From contig CAMYLR010000024.1 of assembly GCA_947259315.1 (NCBI GenBank), positions 29,709 through 93,708 on the forward strand: a stretch of 64,000 nucleotides of DNA, read 5' to 3'. This stretch comes from an uncultured Gemmatimonadales bacterium. GTDB taxonomy: Bacteria; Gemmatimonadota; Gemmatimonadetes; JACCXV01; JAHWKZ01. The position numbers and the translations under genes were made by a program. Below, one piece after another: positions 1 through 9,428 of this stretch; position 1 is the first letter of the stretch, and the number at the start of each line of letters is the position of its first letter. The notes beneath the pieces are model-generated. The model was not told the origin of the DNA and did no database searches. It saw only the letters and a list, made by a program, of their open reading frames with translations.

Positions 1-29
1 TGGTTGAGTAACCCCCGGTAAGGAGCTAC

Positions 30-1319
30 GTGGCAAACGAAAAGACACGAAACGCGCCGATTACCAGCGCGATCATCTCGACCGACGAGGAGTTCCGGAC
101 CGTATTCCGCGAAGCCGCGGCCGAGGCCGCCTTGGAGGTCGTGCTCGATCTGCCGGTCCCGATCCCCGACGTCAGCGAGGGGCATACCCGGGACCTCAAG
201 AAGCGGGCGCCAGACCTGATCTTCGTCGATCTGGCCGACGAGCCGGATCTGGGGTGTGAGCTGGCGCAGGCGATTACCGACGCCGGGATCGGGCGTCGCC
301 TGATCGGCGTTGGCCCCTTGCAGTCGCCCGAGTTTCTCCTGGCTGCGATGCAGTCGGGGATCGCCGACTACTTGAGCAAGCCGGTCACCGCCGATCAGAT
401 CGTTGCCGCGGTCGAGCGCTCACGCCGCGCACTTGCCCCACGTGAGGCAGCCGAGCACCACGGAGAGCTGTACGCGTTCTTTAGCCCCAAGGGTGGGGGC
501 GGAGCGACGACGATCGCCACCAATCTGGCGATCCAGCTGCACCGATTGACGGGGCGGCGAACCGCACTCGTCGATCTCGATCTCGAGCTCGGTGGAGCGG
601 CACTGTTTCTAGCGCTCGAGCCGCGCTACAGCCTGATCGACCTGGCGGGTAACCTGCACCGCGTCGACAAGGACCTACTCAGCTCCTATATGGCGACTCA
701 CGAGTCGGGCATCGACCTGCTTTCTGCGCCCTACGATCCGCGCAAGGCCGAGGCCGTCTCGGATCAACAGGTGACTGAGATCCTGAAGTTTCTCAAGCGC
801 CACTACGATTACGTGATCGTCGATTGCCCAAAGGCGCTCACCAATCGGACAGTGCGGGCATTCGAGCGAGCTGACGGCGTGTACATCGTGTCGCAGGTCG
901 ATGTGCCGTCGATCCAGAACATCCAGCGCTCTCAACCTCTTTTCGCCCATATGAGCCGGGGTCGACCGGTGCGGTTGATCGTCAACCGGTACGATCCCAA
1001 CAGCGAAATCACGATCGACGATCTCGAGCACTCCGTCGAGATGGAAGTTTTTTGGACGGTGGCCAACGACTACGATTCGGTGTCGTACTCGACCAATTCC
1101 GGCAAGCCACTGATCATGCGGCCGGGATCGGTGTGCGCACGCGAGCTGGAGGGCCTAGCGGCCCGCATCGCTGGCGTCACCGGTGGTTCCGACTCGAAGA
1201 GCCGGATCCTGGGCTCCGTCTTTGGGCGGCTTCGTGGCCGCCTCGGATCTTCCCCCGGATCGAAGACATCAGAAGCGTACTTAATGCCGCCGACCGCGGC
1301 TGAAAGTGAGGGATCATGA
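30..1319 (+). CDS. cpaE: CpaE-like Tad pilus assembly ATPase
   Basis: A MinD/ParA-type ATPase that localises Tad (Flp) pilus assembly. Residues 12-125 resemble a response-regulator receiver, with an acidic D67 in FVDLAD and a lysine in DYLSKP near 117. A deviant Walker A, KGGGGATT at about 154-161, follows, then DLDLELGG. This receiver-plus-ParA arrangement is typical of CpaE/TadZ. The start is GTG at 30, with AGGAG at 21-25. The stop overlaps the cpaF start (ATGA), so the two are translationally coupled. The operon began upstream of this window. The last 40 residues are low-complexity and probably disordered. Confidence 0.9.
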   Translation: MANEKTRNAPITSAIISTDEEFRTVFREAAAEAALEVVLDLPVPIPDVSEGHTRDLKKRAPDLIFVDLADEPDLGCELAQAITDAGIGRRLIGVGPLQSPEFLLAAMQSGIADYLSKPVTADQIVAAVERSRRALAPREAAEHHGELYAFFSPKGGGGATTIATNLAIQLHRLTGRRTALVDLDLELGGAALFLALEPRYSLIDLAGNLHRVDKDLLSSYMATHESGIDLLSAPYDPRKAEAVSDQQVTEILKFLKRHYDYVIVDCPKALTNRTVRAFERADGVYIVSQVDVPSIQNIQRSQPLFAHMSRGRPVRLIVNRYDPNSEITIDDLEHSVEMEVFWTVANDYDSVSYSTNSGKPLIMRPGSVCARELEGLAARIAGVTGGSDSKSRILGSVFGRLRGRLGSSPGSKTSEAYLMPPTAAESEGS

Positions 1320-2707
1320 ACCGACGGCAAGATCCTTACGCCGTCCCCCTCTTCGATCACGAGGGCCAGAATGGGGTCGAGGGGATGGAAACCCTGCCCG
1401 TTCGCCATGAAGAAGAGACGGGAGACGCGATTGAAATCAAGAGCCGAATCCACCGGCGGTTGTTGGAACGGCTCAACCTCTCGAACCTCGAGGCGTACGC
1501 ACGCGACGAGGTCGTAGTCGAGATCCGAAAGGTCGTCCACGACCTGCTGGACGAAGAGTCCACCCCGCTGAACTACGACGAGCGGGAGTCGTTGATCGAA
1601 CAGGTCATCGACGAGATCTTCGGGCTGGGTCCACTCGAGCCCCTCGTAAACGATCCGACGATCTCGGACATCCTCGTCAACACCTATCGGCAGGTGTACA
1701 TCGAACGCGACGGACGGCTCGAGAAAACCGACGTGCGCTTCAAGGACGACCGTCACCTGATGCAGGTCATCGACCGCATCGTGTCGGCGGTCGGGCGGCG
1801 GATCGACGACTCGAGCCCGATGGTCGACGCACGACTGGCCGACGGCTCGCGCGTCAACGCGGTGATCCCACCGCTGGCGATCGACGGCCCCCATTTGTCG
1901 ATTCGTAAGTTCAAGAAGGACGCGTTGTCAGCCGAGGATCTGCTGCGCTTTGAGACGGTGACGCCCGAGATGCTGGAGCTGCTCGAAGGCATCGTGAAAG
2001 CTCGGCTCAACGTCTTAATCTCGGGCGGTACGGGTGCCGGTAAAACGACGCTGCTGAACGTGCTGTCGGCGTCGATTCCCGTCACCGAGCGGATCGTCAC
2101 GATCGAGGACTCCGCCGAGCTGCAGATGCGGCAGCCGCATGTGGTGCGGATGGAGACGCGGCCGCCAAACGTGGAAGGCTTGGGCGAGGTGCCCGCGCGC
2201 CAGCTCGTGATCAACGCCCTGCGCATGCGGCCCGACAGGATCATCGTCGGCGAGGTCCGTGGTTCGGAAGCGGTAGACATGCTGCAGGCGATGAACACGG
2301 GTCACGATGGTTCGCTTACCACGTTGCATGCGAACTCCCCGCGCGATGGTCTGCGTCGTCTCGAGACGATGATCGGAATGGCCAACCTGAACCTCCCAGA
2401 GAAGGCGATGCGACAGCAGATCGCGAGTGCCATCGACGTCGTCATCCAGGTCAGCCGCCTGGCCGACGGCACGCGCCGCATATCGTCGATCTCCGCGGTA
2501 GTGGGGATGGAGGGTGACGTGATCACGATGCAGGACATCTTCCTGTTCGAGCGCGAGGGGATCAGCGAGGACGGCATCGTCGTCGGTCACTTCCATGCGA
2601 CCGGTATCCGTCCGCGGTTCACCGACCGGTTGAAGACGGCCGGAGTCGACCTCCCCGTGACGCTGTTCTCGAACACCGATTACGTGGCCGCCGGAGGGAT
2701 GCGCTAA
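1316..2707 (+). CDS. cpaF: CpaF/TadA secretion ATPase
   Basis: Hexameric GspE/VirB11-family ATPase that powers Tad pilus extrusion, and in some species retraction, from the cytoplasmic face. At 463 residues it is normal for CpaF. It has an N-terminal helical domain with the family sequence [18 protein letters not shown], a Walker A (GGTGAGKTT) near residues 237-245, and a Walker B-type segment [10 protein letters not shown] near 305-315, followed by TTLHANS. It overlaps cpaE by 4 bases, and its stop overlaps the tadB start (TAATG), so cpaE-cpaF-tadB-tadC form one tightly coupled operon. Confidence 0.95.
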   Translation: MNRRQDPYAVPLFDHEGQNGVEGMETLPVRHEEETGDAIEIKSRIHRRLLERLNLSNLEAYARDEVVVEIRKVVHDLLDEESTPLNYDERESLIEQVIDEIFGLGPLEPLVNDPTISDILVNTYRQVYIERDGRLEKTDVRFKDDRHLMQVIDRIVSAVGRRIDDSSPMVDARLADGSRVNAVIPPLAIDGPHLSIRKFKKDALSAEDLLRFETVTPEMLELLEGIVKARLNVLISGGTGAGKTTLLNVLSASIPVTERIVTIEDSAELQMRQPHVVRMETRPPNVEGLGEVPARQLVINALRMRPDRIIVGEVRGSEAVDMLQAMNTGHDGSLTTLHANSPRDGLRRLETMIGMANLNLPEKAMRQQIASAIDVVIQVSRLADGTRRISSISAVVGMEGDVITMQDIFLFEREGISEDGIVVGHFHATGIRPRFTDRLKTAGVDLPVTLFSNTDYVAAGGMR

Positions 2708-3690
2708 TGGAGATTCAGCCAGGACAGTGGATTCCAGTCCTACTGGCGTTCGCCGCGGTCGCGTTGATGGTGCTGACGCTGGCGTTGCTGTGGGAGTGGG
2801 TACGGGAGCGCAGTCGACATCGGGAGCTCAAACGCCGCATGGACCCGGGGAGAAAGAGCTCGGGAGGCGAGACGATCGACGATCTCTTCAAACGCTCCGA
2901 TGACCGCGGTGGTGGTTTGTTTGGATCGTTCACGGAACGGCTGCCGCACATCTACGACCTCCAGATCCTGCTCGATCAGGCGGATCTCCGTTGGCATTTC
3001 GGGACGTTCATTATCCTCACGATCGGCGCCGTTGCCGCTTTTGGCACCGCGGGCTGGCTCTTTACCAAGTTCTCGCTCGTCGCGATCGGTACCGGGCTGC
3101 TCGGTGGAACGTTCCCGTACCTTTTCGTTCGCTGGAAGAAGCGCAAGCGGATGACGGCGTTCCTTGAGCGGTTCCCCGATGCGATCGATCTGCTGGGACG
3201 CTCGATTCGGGCCGGACACGCGTTCTCGACCGGCCTCCAGATGGTGGCCGAGGAGACGGGTGAACCGGTGGCCGGAGAGTTCCGTCGCGTCTTTGAGGAG
3301 CAGAAGTTCGGGCTCCCGCTTGATGAGACACTGTTCGGATTGGCTGACCGGATCGATCTGGTCGATGTCCAGATTTTCGTTACTGCGGTGCTGATCCAAC
3401 GCGAAGTTGGCGGAAACTTGGCAGAGATTCTCGACACGTTGGCGGATACGATTCGCGAGCGGTTCGTGATCGAGCGCCAGGTTCGCGTCTACACCGCGCA
3501 GGGGAGGCTGACCGGGTACCTGCTGGCGGTTCTTCCACTCGCGCTCGCGTTCGTGATCTACACTTTCAACGCCGAGTACATCACCATCCTGGTCGAGGAA
3601 CCGATCGGCAGGGTGCTGATCGCCATGGCTGCGGTCATGCAGATCCTCGGGTTCTTCACGATCCGTCGGATCGTGGATATCAAGGTATAA
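2707..3690 (+). CDS. tadB: TadB-like inner-membrane platform protein
   Basis: Polytopic membrane protein with a type II secretion F domain, one half of the Tad platform that engages CpaF. An N-terminal membrane helix lies near residues 8-29, a pair of helices near 98-140, and the T2SSF helical bundle near 150-260 includes ERFPDAIDLLGRSIRAGH and a later QREVGGNLAEILDTL signature. Two C-terminal helices close the protein. Length is 327. The ATG overlaps the cpaF stop. It sits directly before tadC, the usual order. Confidence 0.92.
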   Translation: MEIQPGQWIPVLLAFAAVALMVLTLALLWEWVRERSRHRELKRRMDPGRKSSGGETIDDLFKRSDDRGGGLFGSFTERLPHIYDLQILLDQADLRWHFGTFIILTIGAVAAFGTAGWLFTKFSLVAIGTGLLGGTFPYLFVRWKKRKRMTAFLERFPDAIDLLGRSIRAGHAFSTGLQMVAEETGEPVAGEFRRVFEEQKFGLPLDETLFGLADRIDLVDVQIFVTAVLIQREVGGNLAEILDTLADTIRERFVIERQVRVYTAQGRLTGYLLAVLPLALAFVIYTFNAEYITILVEEPIGRVLIAMAAVMQILGFFTIRRIVDIKV

Positions 3691-3699
3691 GGGGGCCCC

Positions 3700-4629
3700 A
3701 TGGTCTACGTAATCGCAGCTCTCATCATGGCCGCCGTCACGATGACGGTGTTTGTCGCGGCGGTGACGGTACCCGCGCGTCCGAGGACGATTCGTCGTCG
3801 GCTGGCGGCGATCGACGACCAGCGAGACCGCTCGACGCCGCGACGGCAACGCAGGAACCGGCAAAAGCGTGAGCAGCTGGAAGCCCTCGCCCAGGCGTTG
3901 GGCGATCGTGTCGTTACCCGTCGCTCGGATGTGAGTGAGACCCGGTTGTCGCTACTGCGGGCGGGATTCAGAAGCCCCAACGCGGTTCCGGTTTACTACA
4001 CGCTGCGCATCTTGTTGAGCGCAGGCTTCGCTTTTGGCGCCACTGTGCTGGCGACGGTCGCCGGTGCGCCGGCATTTGGCTCGATCCTTGGCATGTTGGT
4101 GTTCGCCGTGTTCGGCTGGCTCCTGCCGCAGGTCGTCGTGTCACGACGCAAGCGCAAGCGGTCGTTTGAGATCCAGATCGCGCTGCCCGACATGCTCGAC
4201 ATGATGGTCGTCTGTGTCGAGGCGGGGCTGGGCCTCAACCAAGCGATGGACCGCGTGGCTTCCGAGCTGACGCAACTGAGCCGGATCTTGAGCGACGAGC
4301 TGAGAATCGTCAATCTCGAGATGGAGACCGGCACGCCGCGTGAGGACGCGTTGCGTAACCTCGCTGAACGTTCCGACAATGAAGACCTCCACTCGTTGGT
4401 GGCGATGTTGATTCAAACCGACCGATTCGGCACATCGATCGCGCGCGCGTTGCGTGTGCACTCGAAGTCGCTGCGCACGAAGCGCAGGCAACGTGCCGAA
4501 GAGGCGGCCGCTAAGACGACGATCAAGCTCGTCTTTCCGCTGGTGTTCTTCGTTTTCCCAGCCATGTTCGTGGTGATCCTGGCGCCAGCGGTTCTCCACA
4601 TCATCCGTCAGATGGGGGGATTGGTTTAG
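3700..4629 (+). CDS. tadC: TadC-like inner-membrane platform protein
   Basis: Second T2SSF-domain platform protein of the Tad machine, predicted to pair with TadB in the inner membrane. Membrane helices are visible near residues 4-24, 98-118, 122-142 and 280-302. Between them is the F-domain core with LPDMLDMMVVCVEAGLGLNQ and the typical C-terminal FPLVFFVFPAMFVVILAPA segment. It starts ten bases after tadB behind a GGGGG-type ribosome site, and ends 22 bases before the next ATPase gene. Length (309) is normal for TadC. Confidence 0.92.
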   Translation: MVYVIAALIMAAVTMTVFVAAVTVPARPRTIRRRLAAIDDQRDRSTPRRQRRNRQKREQLEALAQALGDRVVTRRSDVSETRLSLLRAGFRSPNAVPVYYTLRILLSAGFAFGATVLATVAGAPAFGSILGMLVFAVFGWLLPQVVVSRRKRKRSFEIQIALPDMLDMMVVCVEAGLGLNQAMDRVASELTQLSRILSDELRIVNLEMETGTPREDALRNLAERSDNEDLHSLVAMLIQTDRFGTSIARALRVHSKSLRTKRRQRAEEAAAKTTIKLVFPLVFFVFPAMFVVILAPAVLHIIRQMGGLV

Positions 4630-4651
4630 AGCCCATGCAAAGGAGTTCTCA

Positions 4652-5968
4652 ATGACGCTGCAAGAGCGGGTTATGGCCGGCTCCGGGCAGCCGGCAACCG
4701 AATCGAGCGTTCCCCCCGTACCGCGTACGATTCGCGACACTGGCCTTTCGCCGGAGACGATCACGTCGTTAGCCCTAAAGACGCTGTACGTAGCGGGCGC
4801 TAGGAGCGGCCGCGACCTCGCCCGGTACATCCGGCTCCCATTCGAAGTCTTGGACGAAGTGCTTTTCGATATCCAGCAACGGCACATGGTCGAAGTTTCA
4901 GGCGTCCGTGGTCACAGCCGCGGCGGGTACGTGTTCGATCTCACGACCGCCGGTCGAGACCGTGCGCGGGAGCTTTTTCAAGCCAGCCATTACGTCGGAC
5001 CAGCACCCGTTCCGCTCAAGGTGTATCACGAGTGGGTGGAGAAGCAGTCGATGCTGAACGTGACGATCGAGCCCGAAGAGATCGACGCCGGACTCAGTCA
5101 CCTCGTCCTGGGGAAGGAGATCCTGAGGCAGCTGGGGCCAGCGATCAACTCCGGTCGATCGATGTTCCTCTACGGCCATGCCGGCAACGGTAAGACCGAG
5201 GTCGCCCAGTCGATCTCCAAGATGATCAGCGGCTACATCTATGCTCCATACGCGATCGAGGTCGAGGGCCGCGTCATCGTCGCGGTTCAGGACTTCGATC
5301 TTGGCGAGGAGATCAGGCAGAGCGAATCAGAAGGCTGGCTGGCCGAGGAGGCCACCTTTGATATCCGGTTTGCTCACGTGCCTCGGCCGGTGGTCTTTAC
5401 CGGCGGCGAGCTGAGCCTCGAACAGATGGATCTTCGGTTCGATCCCCATGCCCGGTTCTACCGGGCGCCGCTACAAATGAAAGCCAATGGCGGTGTGCTG
5501 ATCATCGACGACTTGGGTCGCCAGCTGGTTCGTCCAGACGAGCTCCTCAACCGGTGGATGGTCCCACTGGAAAAACGGACCGACTTTCTCACGCTTCACA
5601 CCGGGCACTCGTTCCCGGTGCCGTTCGATTGTCTGCTCATCTTCTCGACCAACTTGGAACCGTCCGAGCTGGTTGACGAAGCGTTCCTGCGCCGGATCCA
5701 CTACAAGATCAACATGCGGAGCCCGTCGAGGGAGGAGTACGCCCAGATCCTACAGCGTTGCTGTGAGGAGAAGTCGATCGGTTTTGACCCGAGCAGCGTC
5801 GGGACGATCTTCGACAACTACTACGATCGTCACGGCATCCCGCCCCGTGGTTGTCATCCACGCGACATCGTGCTGCACCTTTGCGATCTGGCACGGTACG
5901 AGCGGAGTGAGCCGACGATGGCGGATGGAAGGCTCGAGGAGGCGTGCGAGTCGTACTTCCTCACATAG
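4652..5968 (+). CDS. AAA+ ATPase with N-terminal winged-helix-like domain, Tad-linked
   Basis: 438 residues. After a flexible 30-residue leader, residues about 30-110 look like a winged-helix domain (SGRDLARYIRLPFEVLDEVL, then a glycine-rich wing and TTAGRDRARELF). An AAA+ domain follows with Walker A GHAGNGKT near residue 175, Walker B LIIDDLGR near 287, and sensor-1 IFSTNLEP near 330. A strong AAGGAG site precedes the ATG. It is the last gene of the Tad operon, only 22 bases after tadC, so a role in pilus control or assembly is likely but is inferred from position. The exact function is not known to me; MoxR-like remodelling is one possibility. Confidence 0.75.
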   Translation: MTLQERVMAGSGQPATESSVPPVPRTIRDTGLSPETITSLALKTLYVAGARSGRDLARYIRLPFEVLDEVLFDIQQRHMVEVSGVRGHSRGGYVFDLTTAGRDRARELFQASHYVGPAPVPLKVYHEWVEKQSMLNVTIEPEEIDAGLSHLVLGKEILRQLGPAINSGRSMFLYGHAGNGKTEVAQSISKMISGYIYAPYAIEVEGRVIVAVQDFDLGEEIRQSESEGWLAEEATFDIRFAHVPRPVVFTGGELSLEQMDLRFDPHARFYRAPLQMKANGGVLIIDDLGRQLVRPDELLNRWMVPLEKRTDFLTLHTGHSFPVPFDCLLIFSTNLEPSELVDEAFLRRIHYKINMRSPSREEYAQILQRCCEEKSIGFDPSSVGTIFDNYYDRHGIPPRGCHPRDIVLHLCDLARYERSEPTMADGRLEEACESYFLT

Positions 5969-6015
5969 GTCGATCGTAGACCGCAAAAGCCCCCGATTCG
6001 GGCCCCGACCGGGCG

Positions 6016-6044
6016 TTGCAATCCGTCCATCGGCGGCATAGGTT
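6016..6044 (+). promoter_or_regulatory. Promoter of SRP RNA
   Basis: TTGCAA at 6016-6021, a 17-base spacer and TAGGTT at 6039-6044. Transcription would begin at about 6051, exactly where the SRP RNA helix begins. Confidence 0.65.
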
Positions 6045-6050
6045 TGGTCT

Positions 6051-6149
6051 TGCCCCAGGCTCACAGGGCTCGACCCTACCAACCCCGTCAGGACCGGAAG
6101 GTAGCAGCGGTACGTAGAAGCTCGGGTGGCTGTGGTCAGCCTGGGGTAT
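6051..6149 (+). ncRNA. ffs: Signal recognition particle RNA (4.5S type)
   Basis: The small bacterial SRP RNA binds Ffh for co-translational targeting. The near-invariant domain IV is present: GTCAGG at 6087-6092, GGAAG at 6096-6100 and AGCAG at 6103-6107. The outer helix is also seen: CCCCAGGCT at 6053-6061 pairs with AGCCTGGGG at 6138-6146. A promoter ends six bases before the RNA. The 3' end is approximate; a small TTCG-capped hairpin follows near 6153-6164. The receptor gene ftsY lies at 22223. dnaX follows directly, a common arrangement. Confidence 0.92.
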
Positions 6150-6203
6150 CTGCTTGTTCGCAAGTTCCCTGGCCACCTAGCTAGAGAGTCGACGACCGCC
6201 CCG

Positions 6204-7853
6204 ATGTCCCATCAGCCGCTGGCGCTGAAGTACCGTCCGACGACGTTCGCGGACGTTATCAGCCAGGAGCACGTCACCCGCACACTGAGAAACGCGCTGG
6301 ATGGTCAGCGGATCGCTCAGGCGTATCTGTTCGCCGGACCGCGCGGAAGCGGGAAGACATCCACGGCGCGGATTCTCGCCAGAGCACTCAACTGTGACCG
6401 CGGTATCAGCGGCGAGCCGTGCGGTGAGTGCGACAATTGCATAGCGATCGCGACCGGTCGATCACTCGATGTGATGGAGATCGATGCCGCTTCGAATCGT
6501 GGAATCGATGACATCAAAGAGCTTCGGGAAACGGTCAAGTACGCACCCGCGCAAGGCCGATTCAAAGTCTATATCGTGGACGAGGTCCACCAGCTCTCAA
6601 AGGACGCGTTCAACGCGTTTCTAAAGACGCTAGAGGAGCCGCCGCCCGGCGTGGTGTTTGTGCTAGCGACCACCGAGCCACACCGGATCTTGGCGACGAT
6701 CCTGTCCCGCTGTCAGCGGTTCGATTTTCGACCCATCCCGCTAGCCGAGATACGTGATCGGCTGGTTTGGATCGCCGAGCGCGAGAAGATCGGCCTCGAA
6801 GCAGAAGCTGCTTTCGCGATCGCGAAGAAGGCCGATGGCAGTCTGAGGGACGCGTTGTCTTTGCTCGACCAGGTGGTGGCGTTCGGCGGGGACGACGTAA
6901 GCCTCGATGCGATCCATCGACTGATCGGGATGCCGGACGAAGAGCGTTACCTCGAGTTGACAACGCTGCTGGCGGCTGGCGATAGCGGCCAGACCCTGAG
7001 CTTTGTGCGGCAGCTACGCGGCGAAGGGTACGATCTGGAGGAGTTCTACGTCGGGCTTCTCGAACATCTTCGGAATTGTCTGCTGTTCGCCATCGGTGAT
7101 GGCAGTTCGCTAGCTGAAGTCCCCGAACGATTGTACGCTCGCTATCAAGAGACGGCGGACGAGCTGGGGGCCGAAGATCTACTGCGCATGCTCACGCTCG
7201 CGACCGAGGAGGAACAGCCGTTCCGGAGATCGAGCCGGCAGTCTCTGGTGCTCGAGGTGTTGCTCGTGCGCTTGGCGCTGTTGGATCGTAGCGTCGATCT
7301 CGAGGTCGTCCTGAGATCACTCGGAAAGGGTGGACATCAACCATTGCCCAGAGCGACCAAGAAACGCTCGACCAAGCAAAGAAAGCGGGCTGATGACGCT
7401 CAACCGGTGAGTGACGGGGCGTCGCTGACCCTCGATCACCTCCTCGCGGCGTGGGACGAGGTCTTGGAGGCCGTTCACGCGCGTCGACCAACGGTCGCGG
7501 CGCTGCTTCAGGGCGTGGCACCGAGTCGGTGCACGGCTGATGAGATCGTGCTTGCCGCTCCGGCCGACGCGGAGTTTCGTTTGGAGCAGTTGTCGCGAGG
7601 TGACATGCTGGAACCGCTGGTGGAGATCCTCGGCCAGCGATGGAGCTTCGGTGGTCGTGTTTCTGTCACCGAGACCGCGGACGCGAAGCCCGACGCCAAG
7701 TCCGCCGAGAAGAACCCGCGACCGAGCGGTCATGAGCTCACCGCCCGCGATATTGAGTCGCGGGTCAAGGGCGATCCGAAGTTGCAGCAAGCGGTAGATC
7801 TTTTTGATGCCAACGTGGTTCGCGTACATCGATCCTCTCCCGCTCAATCGTGA
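6204..7853 (+). CDS. dnaX: DNA polymerase III subunit gamma/tau
   Basis: Clamp-loader ATPase of the replicative polymerase. From the ATG at 6204 the protein has 549 residues: Walker A GPRGSGKTS at 45-53, zinc cysteines C64, C73, C76 and C79, Walker B with VDEVH near 125-129, and the SRC arginine-finger motif at 168-170. The open frame extends to 6126 but would overlap the SRP RNA, and conserved sequence begins at MSHQPLALKYRP, so 6204 is chosen. A basic linker (about 399-415) leads to a short C-terminal tail. I see no A-rich slippery site of the Escherichia coli type, so a separate gamma product is not evident. Confidence 0.93.
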   Translation: MSHQPLALKYRPTTFADVISQEHVTRTLRNALDGQRIAQAYLFAGPRGSGKTSTARILARALNCDRGISGEPCGECDNCIAIATGRSLDVMEIDAASNRGIDDIKELRETVKYAPAQGRFKVYIVDEVHQLSKDAFNAFLKTLEEPPPGVVFVLATTEPHRILATILSRCQRFDFRPIPLAEIRDRLVWIAEREKIGLEAEAAFAIAKKADGSLRDALSLLDQVVAFGGDDVSLDAIHRLIGMPDEERYLELTTLLAAGDSGQTLSFVRQLRGEGYDLEEFYVGLLEHLRNCLLFAIGDGSSLAEVPERLYARYQETADELGAEDLLRMLTLATEEEQPFRRSSRQSLVLEVLLVRLALLDRSVDLEVVLRSLGKGGHQPLPRATKKRSTKQRKRADDAQPVSDGASLTLDHLLAAWDEVLEAVHARRPTVAALLQGVAPSRCTADEIVLAAPADAEFRLEQLSRGDMLEPLVEILGQRWSFGGRVSVTETADAKPDAKSAEKNPRPSGHELTARDIESRVKGDPKLQQAVDLFDANVVRVHRSSPAQS

Positions 7854-7878
7854 TCGAAAGGAGAACACTCGATATTTG

Positions 7879-8193
7879 ATGAACAATCTCGGGAATCTCT
7901 TGAAGCAGGCTCAGAAGATTCAGAGCCAGGTATCGGAAATACAGACCGAGCTGGGGAAGCGCCGTATCGAGGCGTCTTCAGGTGGCGGAATGGTGGTTGC
8001 CGTCGTCAACGGGCGACAGGAGCTGATCTCTCTTGAGATCGACCCGAGCGCGGTAGACCGGGATGACGTGGAGATGCTGGAGGACTTGATCGTAGCGGCG
8101 GTAAACGAGGCCACGCGGAGGGCAAGCGAAATGGCGACGGAAGAGATGCAGAAGCTCACTGGCGGACTCCCTCTGCCTGGTCTCCTCGAGTAG
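7879..8193 (+). CDS. ybaB: YbaB/EbfC nucleoid-associated protein
   Basis: Small DNA-binding protein (104 residues from ATG 7879) that forms a tweezer-like dimer. It begins MNNLGNLLKQAQKIQ and carries the central GGGMVVAVVNGRQELISLEI strand region typical of the family. The AAAGGAG at 7857-7863 is a little far from the ATG; an in-frame TTG at 7876 is an alternative. It sits between dnaX and recR, the widely conserved dnaX-ybaB-recR order, which suggests a supporting role in replication or repair. Confidence 0.92.
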   Translation: MNNLGNLLKQAQKIQSQVSEIQTELGKRRIEASSGGGMVVAVVNGRQELISLEIDPSAVDRDDVEMLEDLIVAAVNEATRRASEMATEEMQKLTGGLPLPGLLE

Positions 8194-8220
8194 CGCGGTC
8201 GGAAGACTGGGGAGGCGCGC

Positions 8221-8811
8221 GTGGCGGATGCGGTCGAGACGCTAATCGAGGAACTGGCGAAGCTCCCGGGTATCGGACGGAAGACCGCGAGCCGGCTCAC
8301 GTTTTACATGTTGAAGCAGCCGCGCGAGGCTGCGTCTCGCCTGTCGGAGGCGATTCTCCAGGTCAAGGATCGGATCGTTTTTTGTGAAACGTGCGCCAAT
8401 ATCTCCGAGGGGCCACAGTGTGTTTATTGCCGCGATCCAAGACGTGACGACGCGTTGATCTGCGTGGTCGAAGAACCCAGCGACATTCAGGTAATCGAAC
8501 GCAGCGCGACCTTCCGCGGGCGGTATCACGTGCTCCACGGTCACCTCTCGCCACTCGACGGGGTGGGGCCCGAGTCACTGACGGTCGACCGACTGCTGGG
8601 TCGTATCCAGAACGGTGACGTCGAGGAGGTTATTCTAGCGACGAACCCGGATGTGGACGGGGAGGCCACCGCGTTGTATCTGCAGCGGACTCTGAACCCA
8701 CTGGGGGTGCGGGTGACCCGCATCGCTCGTGGAGTCCCGATGGGTGGAAGCCTCGAGTTCCTCGACGAGCTGACGGTGGGTGAAGCGTTGACCGGTCGAC
8801 GCGAGCTGTAA
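8221..8811 (+). CDS. recR: Recombination mediator RecR
   Basis: 196 residues, the family length. RecR acts with RecF/RecO to load RecA onto SSB-coated single strands. The helix-hairpin-helix LPGIGRKTASRL lies at about 15-26, a four-cysteine zinc site (C-x2-C ... C-x2-C, in CETC and CVYC) at about 57-72, and a Toprim domain beginning LICVVEEPSDI near 80, ending in ARGVPMGGSLEFLDE. Start is GTG at 8221 after GGGGAGG. Third gene of the dnaX-ybaB-recR unit. Confidence 0.95.
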   Translation: MADAVETLIEELAKLPGIGRKTASRLTFYMLKQPREAASRLSEAILQVKDRIVFCETCANISEGPQCVYCRDPRRDDALICVVEEPSDIQVIERSATFRGRYHVLHGHLSPLDGVGPESLTVDRLLGRIQNGDVEEVILATNPDVDGEATALYLQRTLNPLGVRVTRIARGVPMGGSLEFLDELTVGEALTGRREL

Positions 8812-8834
8812 GTCAGACCCTTTCTCGATCCCCT

Positions 8835-9428
8835 GTGAACACACCCAACAAGATCACCGTGGCCCGGATCGCGGTAACACCGTTGATCGCGTGGTTGATC
8901 TATCAAGACGGGCTCGTCGAGCGCTGGGCGGCGTTCATCGTCTTTATCACCGCCGCCGTGAGCGATGTTGTCGATGGCAGTCTCGCCAGGGACAAAGGAG
9001 AGGTCACTCGCTTCGGTCAATTGCTGGACCCGATCGCCGACAAGATGTTGGTGCTGGTCACGATCCTTCCGTTATTCGGGCTCGGGCTGGTGCCACTTTG
9101 GTTGGTCATCCTGATCTTGGCGCGCGAGGTCATCATCACCGTGTTCCGAGCGTACAACTATCGTGAAGGGCATGTGATCCCGGCGACCCGCTGGGGCAAA
9201 TCGAAGGCATTGAGTCAGAACTGGTTCGTCGGCTCGTTGCTCGTGCTGAGGATCAACCAGATGTACACTGAGTCGCGAGGCTTTAGTGGCGTTGGCTGGG
9301 GTCGTTGGGAGACGTTTACCCGGGGGGTGGTCGAGGTCTCGCTGTGGCTCGTCGTCGGGTTGACTCTGTTGTCGATGCTCGACTACCTGATTCGGCATCG
9401 AGACGTGTCGATCGGTCGTGGACCTTGA
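8835..9428 (+). CDS. pgsA: CDP-diacylglycerol--glycerol-3-phosphate 3-phosphatidyltransferase
   Basis: Membrane enzyme making phosphatidylglycerophosphate. The complete CDP-alcohol phosphotransferase motif is present: D44, D47, G48, A51, R52, G61, D65 and D69. Several hydrophobic helices cover the 197 residues. The start is GTG at 8835. Its stop overlaps the TTG start of pgpA, the enzyme for the next step, so the pair would convert CDP-diacylglycerol to phosphatidylglycerol in one coupled unit. A shorter relative with the same motif lies at 44284. Confidence 0.93.
   Translation: MNTPNKITVARIAVTPLIAWLIYQDGLVERWAAFIVFITAAVSDVVDGSLARDKGEVTRFGQLLDPIADKMLVLVTILPLFGLGLVPLWLVILILAREVIITVFRAYNYREGHVIPATRWGKSKALSQNWFVGSLLVLRINQMYTESRGFSGVGWGRWETFTRGVVEVSLWLVVGLTLLSMLDYLIRHRDVSIGRGP

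Noticed and set aside
7321-7420. Programmed frameshift in dnaX
   Set aside because: The lysine-rich linker lacks an AAAAAAG-type slippery run, and there is no early stop in the -1 frame tied to a hairpin that I can see.
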